Assembly (NCBI GenBank): GCA_045130665.1 | Contig: JBGUQC010000003.1 | Location: 186,001 to 250,000, forward strand | Direction: 5' to 3' | Origin: RGIG8124 sp045130665 | Lineage (GTDB): Bacteria > Bacillota > Clostridia > Christensenellales > CAG-917 | Length of the DNA: 64,000 nucleotides | Shown: positions 7,958 to 16,896 of the stretch, piece by piece | How positions within the stretch are numbered: the first letter of the stretch is position 1 | How the letters are laid out: each line of letters starts with the position of its first letter | Notes under the pieces: model-generated | What the model saw: only the letters and a program-made list of their open reading frames with translations | Told to the model about the DNA's origin: nothing | The model's database searches: none | Program-made: the position numbers and the translations under genes

Positions 7958-8935
7958 ATGGAAATTATACCTATTTTGTTTTATCCAATGCTTGCAACTA
8001 TTATCGCCTCTGTTGTAGTAACCGCAGCTTCTATTACTGCTGTAAGATTAGCAGATAAAAAGATTGCTCACATCGTAAAAATCATATCTGGCGTTATAGT
8101 ACTTTGCGGCATTATCGCATGTATCGTATGTATGTCTCTATATTATGCAAATGAAATAGAGCCATCTGGATACTATGAGGATGTCAATACTTATGCAATG
8201 CTTGCAATATGTATTGTCTTGATTGCTATACTCATTGTTCTTTACTTCTTCATTGGTAAGAAGCATACAGAGAATGATGATACAAGGACACTAGCATATG
8301 GTGCAATAGCACTAGCATTAAGCTTTGCTTTAAGTTATGCAAAAATATTCTCGCTACCACAAGGTGGTACAATCACATTTGCATCCCTTTTACCACTCAT
8401 GGTTTACTCATATATGTTTGGTATCAGAAGAGGAATAGCATTATGCGTAGTTTATGGTGTCTTACAAGCTGTTCAAGATCCATGGATTATCCACCCATTA
8501 CAATTCTTATTAGACTACCCAATTGCTTTCGCATTCATTGGTATTGCTGGTATGTTTAGAGAAATTGGATTATTTAAGAAATTACCAATTGTTTCTCTTT
8601 TAATCGGTGGTATTGTAGCAGTTGTAGGAAGATATGCATCTCACGTTGGAAGCGGTATCTTTGCATTCGCAAGCTATGCACCAGAAGGATACACAGCAGT
8701 TATTTGGGGATTCTTATACAACACATTCGCATTTGTAGATATGGCTATTGCACTTGGTGCAGGTTGTATCTTATTTGCATCTAGAACATTTGTTATTCAA
8801 GTATTAGAAAGAGCACCACTAGGTAGAAAAAGAACTGGTGCAGAAGTTCTTGATGAAGAAAGTGAAACTGAAGATGCAAGTGAAGTGTTAGAGAGTAATG
8901 TTGTGGAAGACAAAGACGCAACCACTGTGAACTAA
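7958..8935 (+). CDS. thiT: Thiamine transporter ThiT (ECF S component) with extra N- and C-terminal parts
   Basis: Substrate-binding S component that takes up thiamine with the shared ECF ATPase module, which is not in this window. The core (about residues 105-290) carries typical ThiT stretches: LPQGGTITFASLLPLMVYS, HPLQFLLDYPIAFAFIGIAG and SYAPEGY. At 325 residues it is well over the roughly 190-residue family norm. An N-terminal block of three membrane helices precedes the core, and an acidic tail follows. The tail-coding end overlaps the convergent thiN gene by 48 bases. It is controlled by the TPP riboswitch. Confidence 0.92.
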   Translation: MEIIPILFYPMLATIIASVVVTAASITAVRLADKKIAHIVKIISGVIVLCGIIACIVCMSLYYANEIEPSGYYEDVNTYAMLAICIVLIAILIVLYFFIGKKHTENDDTRTLAYGAIALALSFALSYAKIFSLPQGGTITFASLLPLMVYSYMFGIRRGIALCVVYGVLQAVQDPWIIHPLQFLLDYPIAFAFIGIAGMFREIGLFKKLPIVSLLIGGIVAVVGRYASHVGSGIFAFASYAPEGYTAVIWGFLYNTFAFVDMAIALGAGCILFASRTFVIQVLERAPLGRKRTGAEVLDEESETEDASEVLESNVVEDKDATTVN

Positions 8936-9484
8936 TATTTTAACATCTTCTTGGATGGCACGATTGGATATTCCAAGCGTTGCAGAAACTGGTATAGTTA
9001 GCTTCTGAGCAGGGTATTCAAAACCATCTAAAGAAACAATAGCATCACTATTAAACGGCACTATGGAAATGGTGTCGTTTTCTTTTGCTTTTATAGATAG
9101 TTTACTATCTGTAAAGTATATGTCTAAATTGTCATCTTTTCCGAAGCATGGAATGTTGTTTTTATGAGCAATTGTAAAGAGTGCAAGATTGCCTAAAACA
9201 TGGTCTATTCTGCCTCCCGTTACACCATATAAATTAATCTCAGTTGGAGACAAATTTTCAATGGCATATTTCATTGCAAACTCGCCATCTGTTACATCTT
9301 TATGAACAGGAAGAACAATAGTTTTCTTTGCAAAAATTTGGGATGTTATAGAGTCCATATCCCCAAGTAAAATGTCTGCTTTTTCAATATGTGATGCTCC
9401 GCCATCTGCACAGATGATAAGCTCGTCATCACTAGGAAGACGTGTAAGGGTTGGACTATTAAGAACAATTGCTACTTTACTCAT
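8888..9484 (-). CDS. thiN: Thiamine pyrophosphokinase
   Basis: Cytoplasmic enzyme that converts thiamine to thiamine pyrophosphate with ATP. Family motifs visible are ICADGGASH, LLGDMDSI, DVTDGEFAMKYA and GVTGGRIDHVLGNLAL. I prefer the Met at 9484 (198 residues) to the in-frame Met six codons upstream: TATAAT sits just before it, and the family begins near here. No Shine-Dalgarno site is visible, so a leaderless mRNA is likely. It converges on thiT and the coding ends overlap, so uptake and activation of thiamine are encoded back to back. Confidence 0.93.
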   Translation of the reverse strand: MSKVAIVLNSPTLTRLPSDDELIICADGGASHIEKADILLGDMDSITSQIFAKKTIVLPVHKDVTDGEFAMKYAIENLSPTEINLYGVTGGRIDHVLGNLALFTIAHKNNIPCFGKDDNLDIYFTDSKLSIKAKENDTISIVPFNSDAIVSLDGFEYPAQKLTIPVSATLGISNRAIQEDVKILVHSGCVFVFHNITL

Positions 9485-9490
9485 GCCATT

Positions 9491-9518
9491 ATTATACAAC
9501 AAATTACAATTTTGTGAA
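9491..9518 (-). promoter_or_regulatory. Promoter of thiN, abutting its ATG
   Basis: Minus-strand TTCACA, 16-base spacer, TATAAT, then 6 bases to the ATG at 9484. The predicted transcript start is the A of the ATG. Confidence 0.6.
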
Positions 9519-9537
9519 TGATATAAGGGCCGAATTA

Positions 9538-9567
9538 TTGAAATTAATTATACTAAAATGATATAAT
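9538..9567 (+). promoter_or_regulatory. Promoter of the hydrolase-P1 peptidase operon
   Basis: TTGAAA, 18-base spacer, TATAAT, about 32 bases before the start at 9599. Confidence 0.6.
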
Positions 9568-9598
9568 TAATTACTTTTGAAACTGAAGGGAGCGATTT

Positions 9599-10537
9599 AT
9601 GCAACAATATTTTACTGATGGTTGTGACGGCAAGCAGATTTACGTAACAGTTATGGACGATGTTAAGGATCCAAAAGCTGTAATCCAAATCATTCATGGT
9701 ATGGGCGAATATGCAAGAAGATTTGAAAATCTTGCAAAGTATTTCAACGAACATGGATATATTGTTTTTATGGATGACCATAGAGCACATGGAAGAACAG
9801 AAACAGATAAGACACGTGGACATTGCCAAGGAAATATTATGGCAGATACACTTCAAGATGAACTCAAGTTCTATGAAGAATTAAAAGCAAGATATAAACT
9901 CCCAGTCTTTGTTTTAGGACATAGCTATGGTAGTTTCATTGGTCAAGGATTTGCACAAGCTGGAACAGACTGTAAAGCAATAGCTTTGTGTGGTACTGGT
10001 TATATGGGTGCAGGTTTAATGAAAACTGGGCAATTTTTAATGTGGTTAATGCACGCACTAGCCGGCAAGGTATTATTTAAACTTGGTGCTAAATTCTCAT
10101 CCGCTTTCTTCAGATATAAAGGAGACACTGGTCCTTCACAATGGGTTGTTAAGGATATGGATAGCAGAACAAACTTCTTAGAAGATCCAATGTGCAACCA
10201 GGATATGTCCATTAACTTCTATTACTATATGTGTAAAGAAACAAGCAAGTTGTATGGAAGAAAAGCAAAGCTTAAGTTATCTCCAAGAACAGCAATTGCT
10301 TTGTTCTGTGGTAAGGAAGATCCAATTGGAGGAAAGGGCAAGAAAGTTGTAAAACTAAATAAGTTCTATGAATCAGTTGGCATTAAGACAGAAATGCATA
10401 TTTACGAGAATAGCAGACACGAAGTACATAACGATGTAGAGAAGGAACTTGCAATGGCAGACATGGTTAAGTTCTTTGACCAATATGTTGTTTACAAGCA
10501 AGCAACAATAGACGAGTTATTAGCTGAGGAAGAATAA
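9599..10537 (+). CDS. Alpha/beta hydrolase, monoacylglycerol lipase-like
   Basis: A 312-residue serine hydrolase of the S33/Hydrolase_4 type. The nucleophile elbow GHSYGS is near residue 105. Other landmarks are the HGMGEYARRFE oxyanion region and DHRAHGRTE, both typical of bacterial monoglyceride lipases and lysophospholipases, and a C-terminal NSRHEVHND that supplies the His. No signal peptide, so probably cytoplasmic. A GGGAG ribosome site precedes the start. The next gene begins at the base after its stop, so both are cotranslated. The physiological ester substrate is unknown. Confidence 0.85.
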   Translation: MQQYFTDGCDGKQIYVTVMDDVKDPKAVIQIIHGMGEYARRFENLAKYFNEHGYIVFMDDHRAHGRTETDKTRGHCQGNIMADTLQDELKFYEELKARYKLPVFVLGHSYGSFIGQGFAQAGTDCKAIALCGTGYMGAGLMKTGQFLMWLMHALAGKVLFKLGAKFSSAFFRYKGDTGPSQWVVKDMDSRTNFLEDPMCNQDMSINFYYYMCKETSKLYGRKAKLKLSPRTAIALFCGKEDPIGGKGKKVVKLNKFYESVGIKTEMHIYENSRHEVHNDVEKELAMADMVKFFDQYVVYKQATIDELLAEEE

Positions 10538-11476
10538 ATGAAATTATATATCCCAAAGAATGTAAAAATAGGTCATGCACAAGATGATTATACTGGTTGC
10601 ACAGTTTTATTGTTCCCAAAGGGAGCAACTTGTGGCGTAGATGTTAGAGGTGGAGCACCTGGAACAAGAGAGACAGACCTTCTAAAGAGTGAAAAAAGCG
10701 TACAAGAAGTTAATGCTGTAGTTCTTTCTGGTGGTAGTGCATATGGACTTGCTGCATCTACTGGAGTAATGGAATATTGCTTAGAGAATAAATGGGGATT
10801 TAAAGCATTAGGAAATAAGATAGTCCCAATAGTTACACAAGCAGTTATTTTTGACCTCAATGATAAAAATTATCATTATCCAGATGCAAAGATGGGTAAG
10901 GATGCTTGTAATAATGCAGTTAAAGGAACATTAGAATTTGGTCAAGTTGGTGCAGGCAAAGGTGCAACACTTGGTAAGATTCGCGGAATGAAATATGCTT
11001 GTAAGAGTGGTATAGGTGCTGCATCTATTAAAGTTGCAGGAATTAATGTAACAGCAGTTGTTGCAGTTAATGCTCTTGGAGATGTATATGAAGATGGCAA
11101 GATTATTGCTGGTGCAAAGAATAATGATGGTTCTTTCTTTGATACAGAAAAATGGGTAGAAGAGGGACACCTTATAGATGTTGTTAAGGGAAGCAATACA
11201 ACTATTGGATGCGTTATCACAGATGCTAAATTAACAAAGACTCAATGTAATAACATTGCTAGTTGTGCTCATGATGGTTTTGCAAGAGCAATTAAGCCTG
11301 TTCATACAGACTATGATGGAGATACTTTATATGCTGTTTCTTGCGGAAATAAACCAGTTCTAAATATCATGATGATACAAGCTGCAGCAGCAAGAGCAGT
11401 TGAACTTGCAATCATAAATGCAGTTAAAAGTGGTATAGGCTACGAGGTAGAATATACCGAGGAAACAGACGCGTAA
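10538..11476 (+). CDS. P1 family (S58) N-terminal nucleophile peptidase
   Basis: A DmpA-like aminopeptidase/esterase of 312 residues that matures by self-cleavage. The N-terminal landmarks GVDVRGGAPGTRETD and VLSGGSAYGLAA match the family. The stretch GSNTTIGCVITDAKLTK contains the expected cleavage site, with a Thr in the nucleophile position (SNT|T type). No secretion signal. It starts at the base after the hydrolase stop. A strong terminator follows, so this is a two-gene operon. Substrates are probably short peptides or amides, which is inference from the family. Confidence 0.88.
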   Translation: MKLYIPKNVKIGHAQDDYTGCTVLLFPKGATCGVDVRGGAPGTRETDLLKSEKSVQEVNAVVLSGGSAYGLAASTGVMEYCLENKWGFKALGNKIVPIVTQAVIFDLNDKNYHYPDAKMGKDACNNAVKGTLEFGQVGAGKGATLGKIRGMKYACKSGIGAASIKVAGINVTAVVAVNALGDVYEDGKIIAGAKNNDGSFFDTEKWVEEGHLIDVVKGSNTTIGCVITDAKLTKTQCNNIASCAHDGFARAIKPVHTDYDGDTLYAVSCGNKPVLNIMMIQAAAARAVELAIINAVKSGIGYEVEYTEETDA

Positions 11477-11504
11477 TTTATATTAATTTATTATATTAAA
11501 CAAG

Positions 11505-11535
11505 CCACTTTTTGAATTAAAAAGTGGTTTTTTCT
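11505..11535 (+). terminator. Terminator of the hydrolase-P1 peptidase operon
   Basis: Stem CCACTTTTT/AAAAAGTGG with a 5-base loop, followed by a T-run. Confidence 0.85.
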
Positions 11536-11556
11536 ATATATTTTGGCAATATTTGT

Positions 11557-11585
11557 TTGACCGACAGCCTTCTAGAGTTTATAAT
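11557..11585 (+). promoter_or_regulatory. Promoter of the mscS-to-typA gene run
   Basis: TTGACC, 17-base spacer, TATAAT, 28 bases before the MscS start. Confidence 0.7.
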
Positions 11586-11613
11586 TTTCAAAAAATATAA
11601 ATAGGAGAAGGGC

Positions 11614-12612
11614 ATGGAAACTTTTTACTCTTATCTAAATAATGTAGGAAACTTTTTCATCGATCACGGCTGGGATTTCCTTGCAGGATTAATAGTTCTC
11701 ATTGTTGGACTAGTACTTGTTAAACTCATCAGTGCAATCGTAAGAAAGATTATTTCCAAGACAAAGTCAGATGGTGCAGTTGCTTCATTCGTTATTTCAA
11801 TGATTGTTGCTATCGTAGATATTGTAATCATCATTTTAGCTTTAGCTATTATGGGACTCAATACTGCATCAATCTTAACAGTAATTGCAACAGGTGGTGT
11901 TGCTATCGGTTTAGCTTTAAAAGACAGTTTAGGAAATATTGCAAGTGGTATTATTATCATTATCAACAAACCATTCAAAAAAGGAGACTACATCATTGTT
12001 TCTGGTGTTGAGGGTAAGGTTAACAAAATCAACCTTTTCAATACACTCTTAACAACATGGGATAACAAAGTTGTTGTAGTACCAAACTCTGTAGCAGTAA
12101 ATAACCCAATTATTAACTGTGATACAGCTTCAACAAGAAGAGTAGATATTGAACTTGGATTTGATTATGGTGTAGATATTGAAAAGGCAAGAGAAATCAT
12201 TTCTAAGATTATCGACTTAGACGAAAGAGTCTTAATTGAAAAACCATACGCAATCGTTCTTTCACAATTTAAAGAAAGTGCAGTAAATATGTCTGTAAGA
12301 GTATGGACAGATACAGAAAATTACTGGGGATTAAAATTCGATTTACAAGAAAACATATACAACGAACTTTATGCAGCTGGATTAACATTTGCATACAACC
12401 ATATGGTAGTAGATACAAACGATGGTTCTCCAATTCTTAACAAGTTCAAGATTGTTCGTAGAGAAATGACAGATAAAGAAATCGAACAAAGAGATGCAAA
12501 AATCGAAAAGATCAATCTCAAGAAAGAAGAGAAGGTAGCTGAAAAAGCATTAAACAAACAATCCAAGATTAAGAAAATCATGGATTCAGATACCGCAATT
12601 GATGAAGACTAA
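11614..12612 (+). CDS. Small-conductance mechanosensitive channel, MscS family
   Basis: Channel protein of 332 residues with three membrane helices (about residues 17-40, 60-80 and 85-108) and a cytoplasmic beta/alpha vestibule domain. The pore-helix stretch GLALKDSLGNIASGIIIIINKPFKKGDYI and the following VEGKVNKINLFNTLLTTWDNK are diagnostic. The C-terminal tail is long, charged and probably helical. The GGAGAAGG ribosome site fits. It is the first gene of a run in which starts and stops overlap or nearly touch. It is the second tension-gated channel in the window besides mscL. Confidence 0.93.
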   Translation: METFYSYLNNVGNFFIDHGWDFLAGLIVLIVGLVLVKLISAIVRKIISKTKSDGAVASFVISMIVAIVDIVIIILALAIMGLNTASILTVIATGGVAIGLALKDSLGNIASGIIIIINKPFKKGDYIIVSGVEGKVNKINLFNTLLTTWDNKVVVVPNSVAVNNPIINCDTASTRRVDIELGFDYGVDIEKAREIISKIIDLDERVLIEKPYAIVLSQFKESAVNMSVRVWTDTENYWGLKFDLQENIYNELYAAGLTFAYNHMVVDTNDGSPILNKFKIVRREMTDKEIEQRDAKIEKINLKKEEKVAEKALNKQSKIKKIMDSDTAIDED

Positions 12613-12613
12613 T

Positions 12614-13066
12614 ATGACAAAACAAGAAAGAATCGAATTAGCAGAGAGTTTATTTATCAAGGGATACAACTGTGCACAAGCAGTTGCCCTTGCTTTTGCA
12701 GATTTAACTAATGTAGATAAAAAGATTGTTGAAACTGTTTCTGCTCCATTTGGAGGCGGTGTAGGCCGTATGAGAAATATCTGCGGTACAATCTCTGGAA
12801 TGGTTATTACAATTTCTTTACTAAGAAATTATGACTGCTCAGACAACTCACAAAAACTTGCACTATACGCAGAGGAACAAGAACTCGCTAATAGATTCAA
12901 AGAAAAACATGGTTCAATAGTTTGCAAGGAACTACTTGAAATGGCAGCACAAAAACATGAAGACCCAACAATGGCAAACCTTCATAAACATAGTTGCAGA
13001 CAATTCGTTATGGATGCAACAGCAATCCTTGCAGATTATTTAGAAGAAAAAGGAATTAACTTATGA
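12614..13066 (+). CDS. C_GCAxxG_C_C family redox-type protein
   Basis: A 150-residue soluble protein with the family's spaced cysteines and glycines: YNCAQAVALAF near the start, GGGVGRMRNICGTISGM, and SCRQFVMDA near the end. Members are often beside redox or membrane proteins; their biochemical role is not settled. I start at ATG 12614, two bases after the MscS stop. The frame stays open to a TTG/ATG pair at 12599 and 12602, but no ribosome site favours them. The stop overlaps the next start (ATGA), so translation is coupled. Confidence 0.85.
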   Translation: MTKQERIELAESLFIKGYNCAQAVALAFADLTNVDKKIVETVSAPFGGGVGRMRNICGTISGMVITISLLRNYDCSDNSQKLALYAEEQELANRFKEKHGSIVCKELLEMAAQKHEDPTMANLHKHSCRQFVMDATAILADYLEEKGINL

Positions 13067-13371
13067 TAGATTCAAAGACAAGAGCTTTTTTAAGATCTAA
13101 AGCAAATCAATTATCCCCATCTTGCATTTGTGGCAAGGGTGGAATAAGTGAGAACTTAGTAAATGATATTTCAGATGCACTTGAGGCACATGAACTTGTA
13201 AAGGTTAGTGTTTTAAAGAACAGTGAATATACTGCAAGAGAAATTGCAAATGAAATAGCACCAATGATAAATGCAGATGTAGTATCTGTTGTTGGTAACA
13301 GATTTGTTTTATATCGTATGAGCACAAAAGATGGTGTAAAGCATATCTTAGATGAATATGGGAAAAGATAA
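13063..13371 (+). CDS. yhbY: YhbY family RNA-binding protein (CRM domain)
   Basis: A 102-residue single CRM domain protein that binds ribosome precursors in other bacteria. Visible landmarks are LRSKANQLSPSCICGKGGISENLVNDI (the GxxG loop reads GKGG), ELVKVSVLKN and VSVVGNRFVLYR. It overlaps the preceding stop by four bases and the following small gene by about 20. Its place just before typA groups two ribosome-assembly factors. Confidence 0.93.
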   Translation: MIDSKTRAFLRSKANQLSPSCICGKGGISENLVNDISDALEAHELVKVSVLKNSEYTAREIANEIAPMINADVVSVVGNRFVLYRMSTKDGVKHILDEYGKR

Positions 13372-13540
13372 GACCAAATTAACACCAATAGTAGAGACTA
13401 AGCCAGAGGAAGAATTAACCCCTGCTCAAAAGCAAGCCAAAGAACAATTAAAAAGGGCTCGCCAACAAACACAAAAGTATAAAAAAGATTATTTTGACTA
13501 CTATGATGATGTAAAAATCAATCATAGGGAAGATTGGTAG
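13352..13540 (+). CDS. Small charged protein between yhbY and typA
   Basis: A 62-residue (or 60, from the second Met) hydrophilic protein with a Lys/Gln-rich helical middle (AQKQAKEQLKRARQQTQKYK) and an acidic Tyr/Asp-rich end (YFDYYDDVKINHREDW). There is no membrane segment or known motif. It overlaps the end of yhbY out of frame and stops 6 bases before typA. I accept it because it fills the gap between two translation genes with tight spacing. No homology is claimed. Confidence 0.6.
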   Translation: MNMGKDKTKLTPIVETKPEEELTPAQKQAKEQLKRARQQTQKYKKDYFDYYDDVKINHREDW

Positions 13541-13546
13541 GAATAT

Positions 13547-15394
13547 ATGATAGTAAGAAAAGATTTAAGAAACGTAGCAATTATCGCTCACGTAGACCAT
13601 GGCAAGACAACTCTAGTAGATGCTATGTTAAAACAATCTGGAACCTTTAGAGAGAACCAACAGGTTGAAACTTGTGTTATGGACTCTGGAGATTTGGAAA
13701 GAGAAAGAGGAATCACTATTCTTGCAAAGAATACATCTATTCATTACAAGGATATGAAGATTAATATTATAGACACTCCTGGACACGCAGACTTTTCTGG
13801 AGAGGTTGAAAGAGTATTAAAGATGGTTTCTGGTGTATTACTTTTAGTAGACGCAGTTGAAGGACCAATGCCTCAAACAAGATTCGTTGTTGAAAAAGCT
13901 TTGGCTTTAGGCTTAAAGATAATCATTGTTGTAAACAAGATAGATAAACCAGATGCAAGAACAGATGAAATTGGAGATGAAGTTCTTGAATTATTAATGG
14001 ATTTAAACTGTTCAGATGACCAATTAGAGTCTCCAATCATTTATTGTTCAGGAAGAGCAGGAACTGCAACTTTAGATTTATCTAAACCAGGAAAAGACTT
14101 ACAACCTTTATTTGATACTATCGTAGATTATATAGACCCACCAAGTGGAGATGAAAAGGGCCCATTGCAATTATTATGTAGTGCTATAGACTACAATGAC
14201 TTCGTAGGAAGAATTGGTATTGGTAGAGTAGAAAGAGGTGTTGTAAACGTTAACCAAACAGTTACAGTCACAGACTATGCTCAAGGTATCTCTCCATATA
14301 ACGGAAAGATTCAAGCATTATTCCAAATTGAAGGTTTAAAGAGAAATTCAGTTGAAAGTGCTTATGTTGGAGATATCGTTTGTTTCTCAGGATTAGAAAA
14401 CATTACCATAGGTAATACACTTTGTGATCCAAAAGCATTAGAGCCAGTTGAATTCGTTGCTATAGATGAACCAACAATTGAGATGAACTTCTCAGTTAAT
14501 GACTCACCACTTGCTGGAAGAGAAGGCAAATACGTTACATCTAGACATTTAAAAGAAAGATTATTCAAGGAACTTTTAAAAGACGTTTCATTGAGAGTAT
14601 ATAACACAGATACACCAAACACATTCAAGGTCTGTGGTAGAGGTGAGATGCACCTTAGTATCTTAATTGAAACAATGAGAAGAGAAGGTTATGAATTCAC
14701 TGTAGGAACACCTAAGGTTATTTATAAGACAATTAATGGTGAAATGTGTGAACCAATGGAGAGAACTTATATAGATGTCCCACAAACCGCAACAGGTGCT
14801 GTTATGGAATTAATGGGATCTAGAAAAGGTGAACTTCTTAACATGACACCAATGGGTAGCAGAATTAGAATGGAATTCACAATCCCAGCACGTGGTTTAT
14901 TTGGATTTAAGAATGAATTCTTAACACAAACCAAAGGTGAAGGTATTGTTAACCAATTAAATGATGGTTATGCTCCATACAAAGGACCAATCCAAAGAAG
15001 ATATACAGGTTCATTAGTTGCATTCGAAGCAGGCGAAGCAGCAACATACGGATTATTCAATGCACAAGACAGAGGCGAATTATTCATTGGACCACAAACT
15101 CAAGTATATGAAGGAATGGTTGTTGGTATTAATCCAAAGTGTGAAGATATTAGAGTAAACGTATGTAAGACAAAGCATGTCACAAATATGCGTTCATCTG
15201 GTGCAGATGAAGCATTAAGATTAAAACCAATTAAGAAGTTAAGTCTTGAAGAGGCTATTGAGTTCTTAAATGATGATGAAGCTCTTGAGGTTACACCAAA
15301 GAATATAAGAATTAGAAAGATAATTCTTAGCGGTGAAGAGAGAATGAAGTTACTCATGAGAGAACGTGCTGCAATGGAACAAAACAAGCAATAA
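13547..15394 (+). CDS. typA: Translational GTPase TypA/BipA
   Basis: Ribosome-bound GTPase related to EF-G, involved in ribosome assembly and stress adaptation. The 615 residues match the family. G1 is AHVDHGKTT, followed by the switch region RERGITILAKN, G3 DTPGHADF and G4 NKIDK. Domain II, the EF-G III/V-like domains and the TypA-specific C-terminal domain (GRGEMHLSILIETMRREGYEF; ARGLFGFKNEFLTQTKGEGI) follow. It is the last gene of the run starting at mscS, and a terminator follows. Confidence 0.98.
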   Translation: MIVRKDLRNVAIIAHVDHGKTTLVDAMLKQSGTFRENQQVETCVMDSGDLERERGITILAKNTSIHYKDMKINIIDTPGHADFSGEVERVLKMVSGVLLLVDAVEGPMPQTRFVVEKALALGLKIIIVVNKIDKPDARTDEIGDEVLELLMDLNCSDDQLESPIIYCSGRAGTATLDLSKPGKDLQPLFDTIVDYIDPPSGDEKGPLQLLCSAIDYNDFVGRIGIGRVERGVVNVNQTVTVTDYAQGISPYNGKIQALFQIEGLKRNSVESAYVGDIVCFSGLENITIGNTLCDPKALEPVEFVAIDEPTIEMNFSVNDSPLAGREGKYVTSRHLKERLFKELLKDVSLRVYNTDTPNTFKVCGRGEMHLSILIETMRREGYEFTVGTPKVIYKTINGEMCEPMERTYIDVPQTATGAVMELMGSRKGELLNMTPMGSRIRMEFTIPARGLFGFKNEFLTQTKGEGIVNQLNDGYAPYKGPIQRRYTGSLVAFEAGEAATYGLFNAQDRGELFIGPQTQVYEGMVVGINPKCEDIRVNVCKTKHVTNMRSSGADEALRLKPIKKLSLEEAIEFLNDDEALEVTPKNIRIRKIILSGEERMKLLMRERAAMEQNKQ

Positions 15395-15399
15395 TAAAA

Positions 15400-15431
15400 A
15401 AGGAGTCCAAATCGGACTCCTTAATTTTTTA
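15400..15431. terminator. Bidirectional terminator after typA
   Basis: Stem AAGGAGTCC/GGACTCCTT with a 5-base loop, an A-run before and a T-run after. It also serves the M28-like gene on the other strand. Confidence 0.85.
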
Positions 15432-15440
15432 AATTAACTT

Positions 15441-16883
15441 TTAGAATTTAAATCCAAAGGCAAATCCTTGTTTCTTACCAATTGTCTTTCTAGATTCAGT
15501 ATCTAATCTTTCAATAACTTTTCTGAAAGTATCTATTTGTTCAAGTGCCATATCATAATTGATTTTATCAATATAACCATCATCAGCATCGTTACAGAGA
15601 TAATCTGGACCTGGGCAGAGGGAGATAGATGGAATACCTTTCTTATAGATTGGTTGTCCTTCACCAAAGTGAACTAAGTTCTTTGGACGGAGACATAATG
15701 TCTTTGTATATTGTCTGCCTTGAACAGCTTCAATATAGATATCTTTCATATAGTCATTAGATGTATAAACAAGTTCTGGATCTACATCGCTAACTTTAAC
15801 AAAAGCAGTGTGGTCTGCATTATCTCTCCATTCTGTGCAACCTAAGTGTTCAAGTGTTACACCAGCTGTTGCAAGCATATGTCCGTCGTCTCCATCCCAG
15901 AATTCTCTATGTTTATTTAAGAACTTTGTTGTTGCTTGATTTAATGCATTACCAAATTGTTTTAATTGGAAGTGACCTGTTACGAATGAGAATACTAAAG
16001 TATGTTCTCTTTCTTCAACTGGTTTTTCTGCAAAATATTTTGCAAGAGATACAAGACCAATAGGTGCGTTTTCTTCAAAAGCATTAACACCATCTGTGTG
16101 TGTATTAACTAAGATGCTTCTATTTGGATTCTTTCCTGGTAATACTGCGTAGAAGGTTCTCGTCTTTGCGCCTTCTTCAACTATACCAGTTAATTTAACT
16201 GTAGCGCTCTTATGTGCTTTTGCAGCAGCAATAATCTTTTTACCCAATGTTTCTCCAACCCAAACTGCTGGGATGCCTGCATATTTTTTGATGAATGGAA
16301 GATATTGATGTCTTGCCATATCATCTGAACAACCTGTCATGATACAGATAACTGCTTTGGCACCAGCTTTTCTTGCAAGGTCTAGTAGTGGGGCAATAAC
16401 GAATGTAGATACAACTGGGCTACCTTGTTTCATTGGTGGAACGAATGTGTCTGGATAAATACCACCTTTTCTCTTTTTAAAGCATAATCCACAAGCTGCT
16501 TCAAATACTGGCATTGCTATAACTGCAATTTTACCTTTTGTTCCAGTGTAGAAGGTATTTATACCTTTGGATCCACAATATTTCATTTCACCTGTTACAC
16601 CTTCCTCCTCAGTTACACCAGAGTATGGATAGTAACAAACATCATCTTTGTCTACGACAATATTGTTGTCTTCTACATCTACAAAGGATAATCCACAATC
16701 TTTTGGTTCCCATCTTTTAAAGGTTTCTTCGTACTCATTTACTTCGTAACCAAAATCCTTCATTTTGCCTTGAAGATAGTCTATCCAATTTTCGTGTGCT
16801 TTGCAGCCAGTGAATCTTGGACCAAATGCGACCATTTCTTCTTCCATTTTGATAATTTCTTCTTTTGACAATAATTCTGCCAT
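15441..16883 (-). CDS. M28-like protein with PA-type insert and altered metal site
   Basis: A 480-residue cytoplasmic protein with the layout of an M28 metallopeptidase carrying a protease-associated domain (about residues 90-235) and the core from about 245. The first ligands are present as NTHTDG (H262, D264). The usual bridging Asp region reads EEN (270-272), the catalytic Glu-Glu is replaced by TGHF (302-305), and the last His region reads NDADDGYIDKIN. It may use a different metal set or not be a peptidase. Its start has a GGGGGAT ribosome site 13 bases after the P-type ATPase stop, so they form an operon. Confidence 0.65.
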   Translation of the reverse strand: MAELLSKEEIIKMEEEMVAFGPRFTGCKAHENWIDYLQGKMKDFGYEVNEYEETFKRWEPKDCGLSFVDVEDNNIVVDKDDVCYYPYSGVTEEEGVTGEMKYCGSKGINTFYTGTKGKIAVIAMPVFEAACGLCFKKRKGGIYPDTFVPPMKQGSPVVSTFVIAPLLDLARKAGAKAVICIMTGCSDDMARHQYLPFIKKYAGIPAVWVGETLGKKIIAAAKAHKSATVKLTGIVEEGAKTRTFYAVLPGKNPNRSILVNTHTDGVNAFEENAPIGLVSLAKYFAEKPVEEREHTLVFSFVTGHFQLKQFGNALNQATTKFLNKHREFWDGDDGHMLATAGVTLEHLGCTEWRDNADHTAFVKVSDVDPELVYTSNDYMKDIYIEAVQGRQYTKTLCLRPKNLVHFGEGQPIYKKGIPSISLCPGPDYLCNDADDGYIDKINYDMALEQIDTFRKVIERLDTESRKTIGKKQGFAFGFKF

Positions 16884-16896
16884 AATATCCCCCTTA

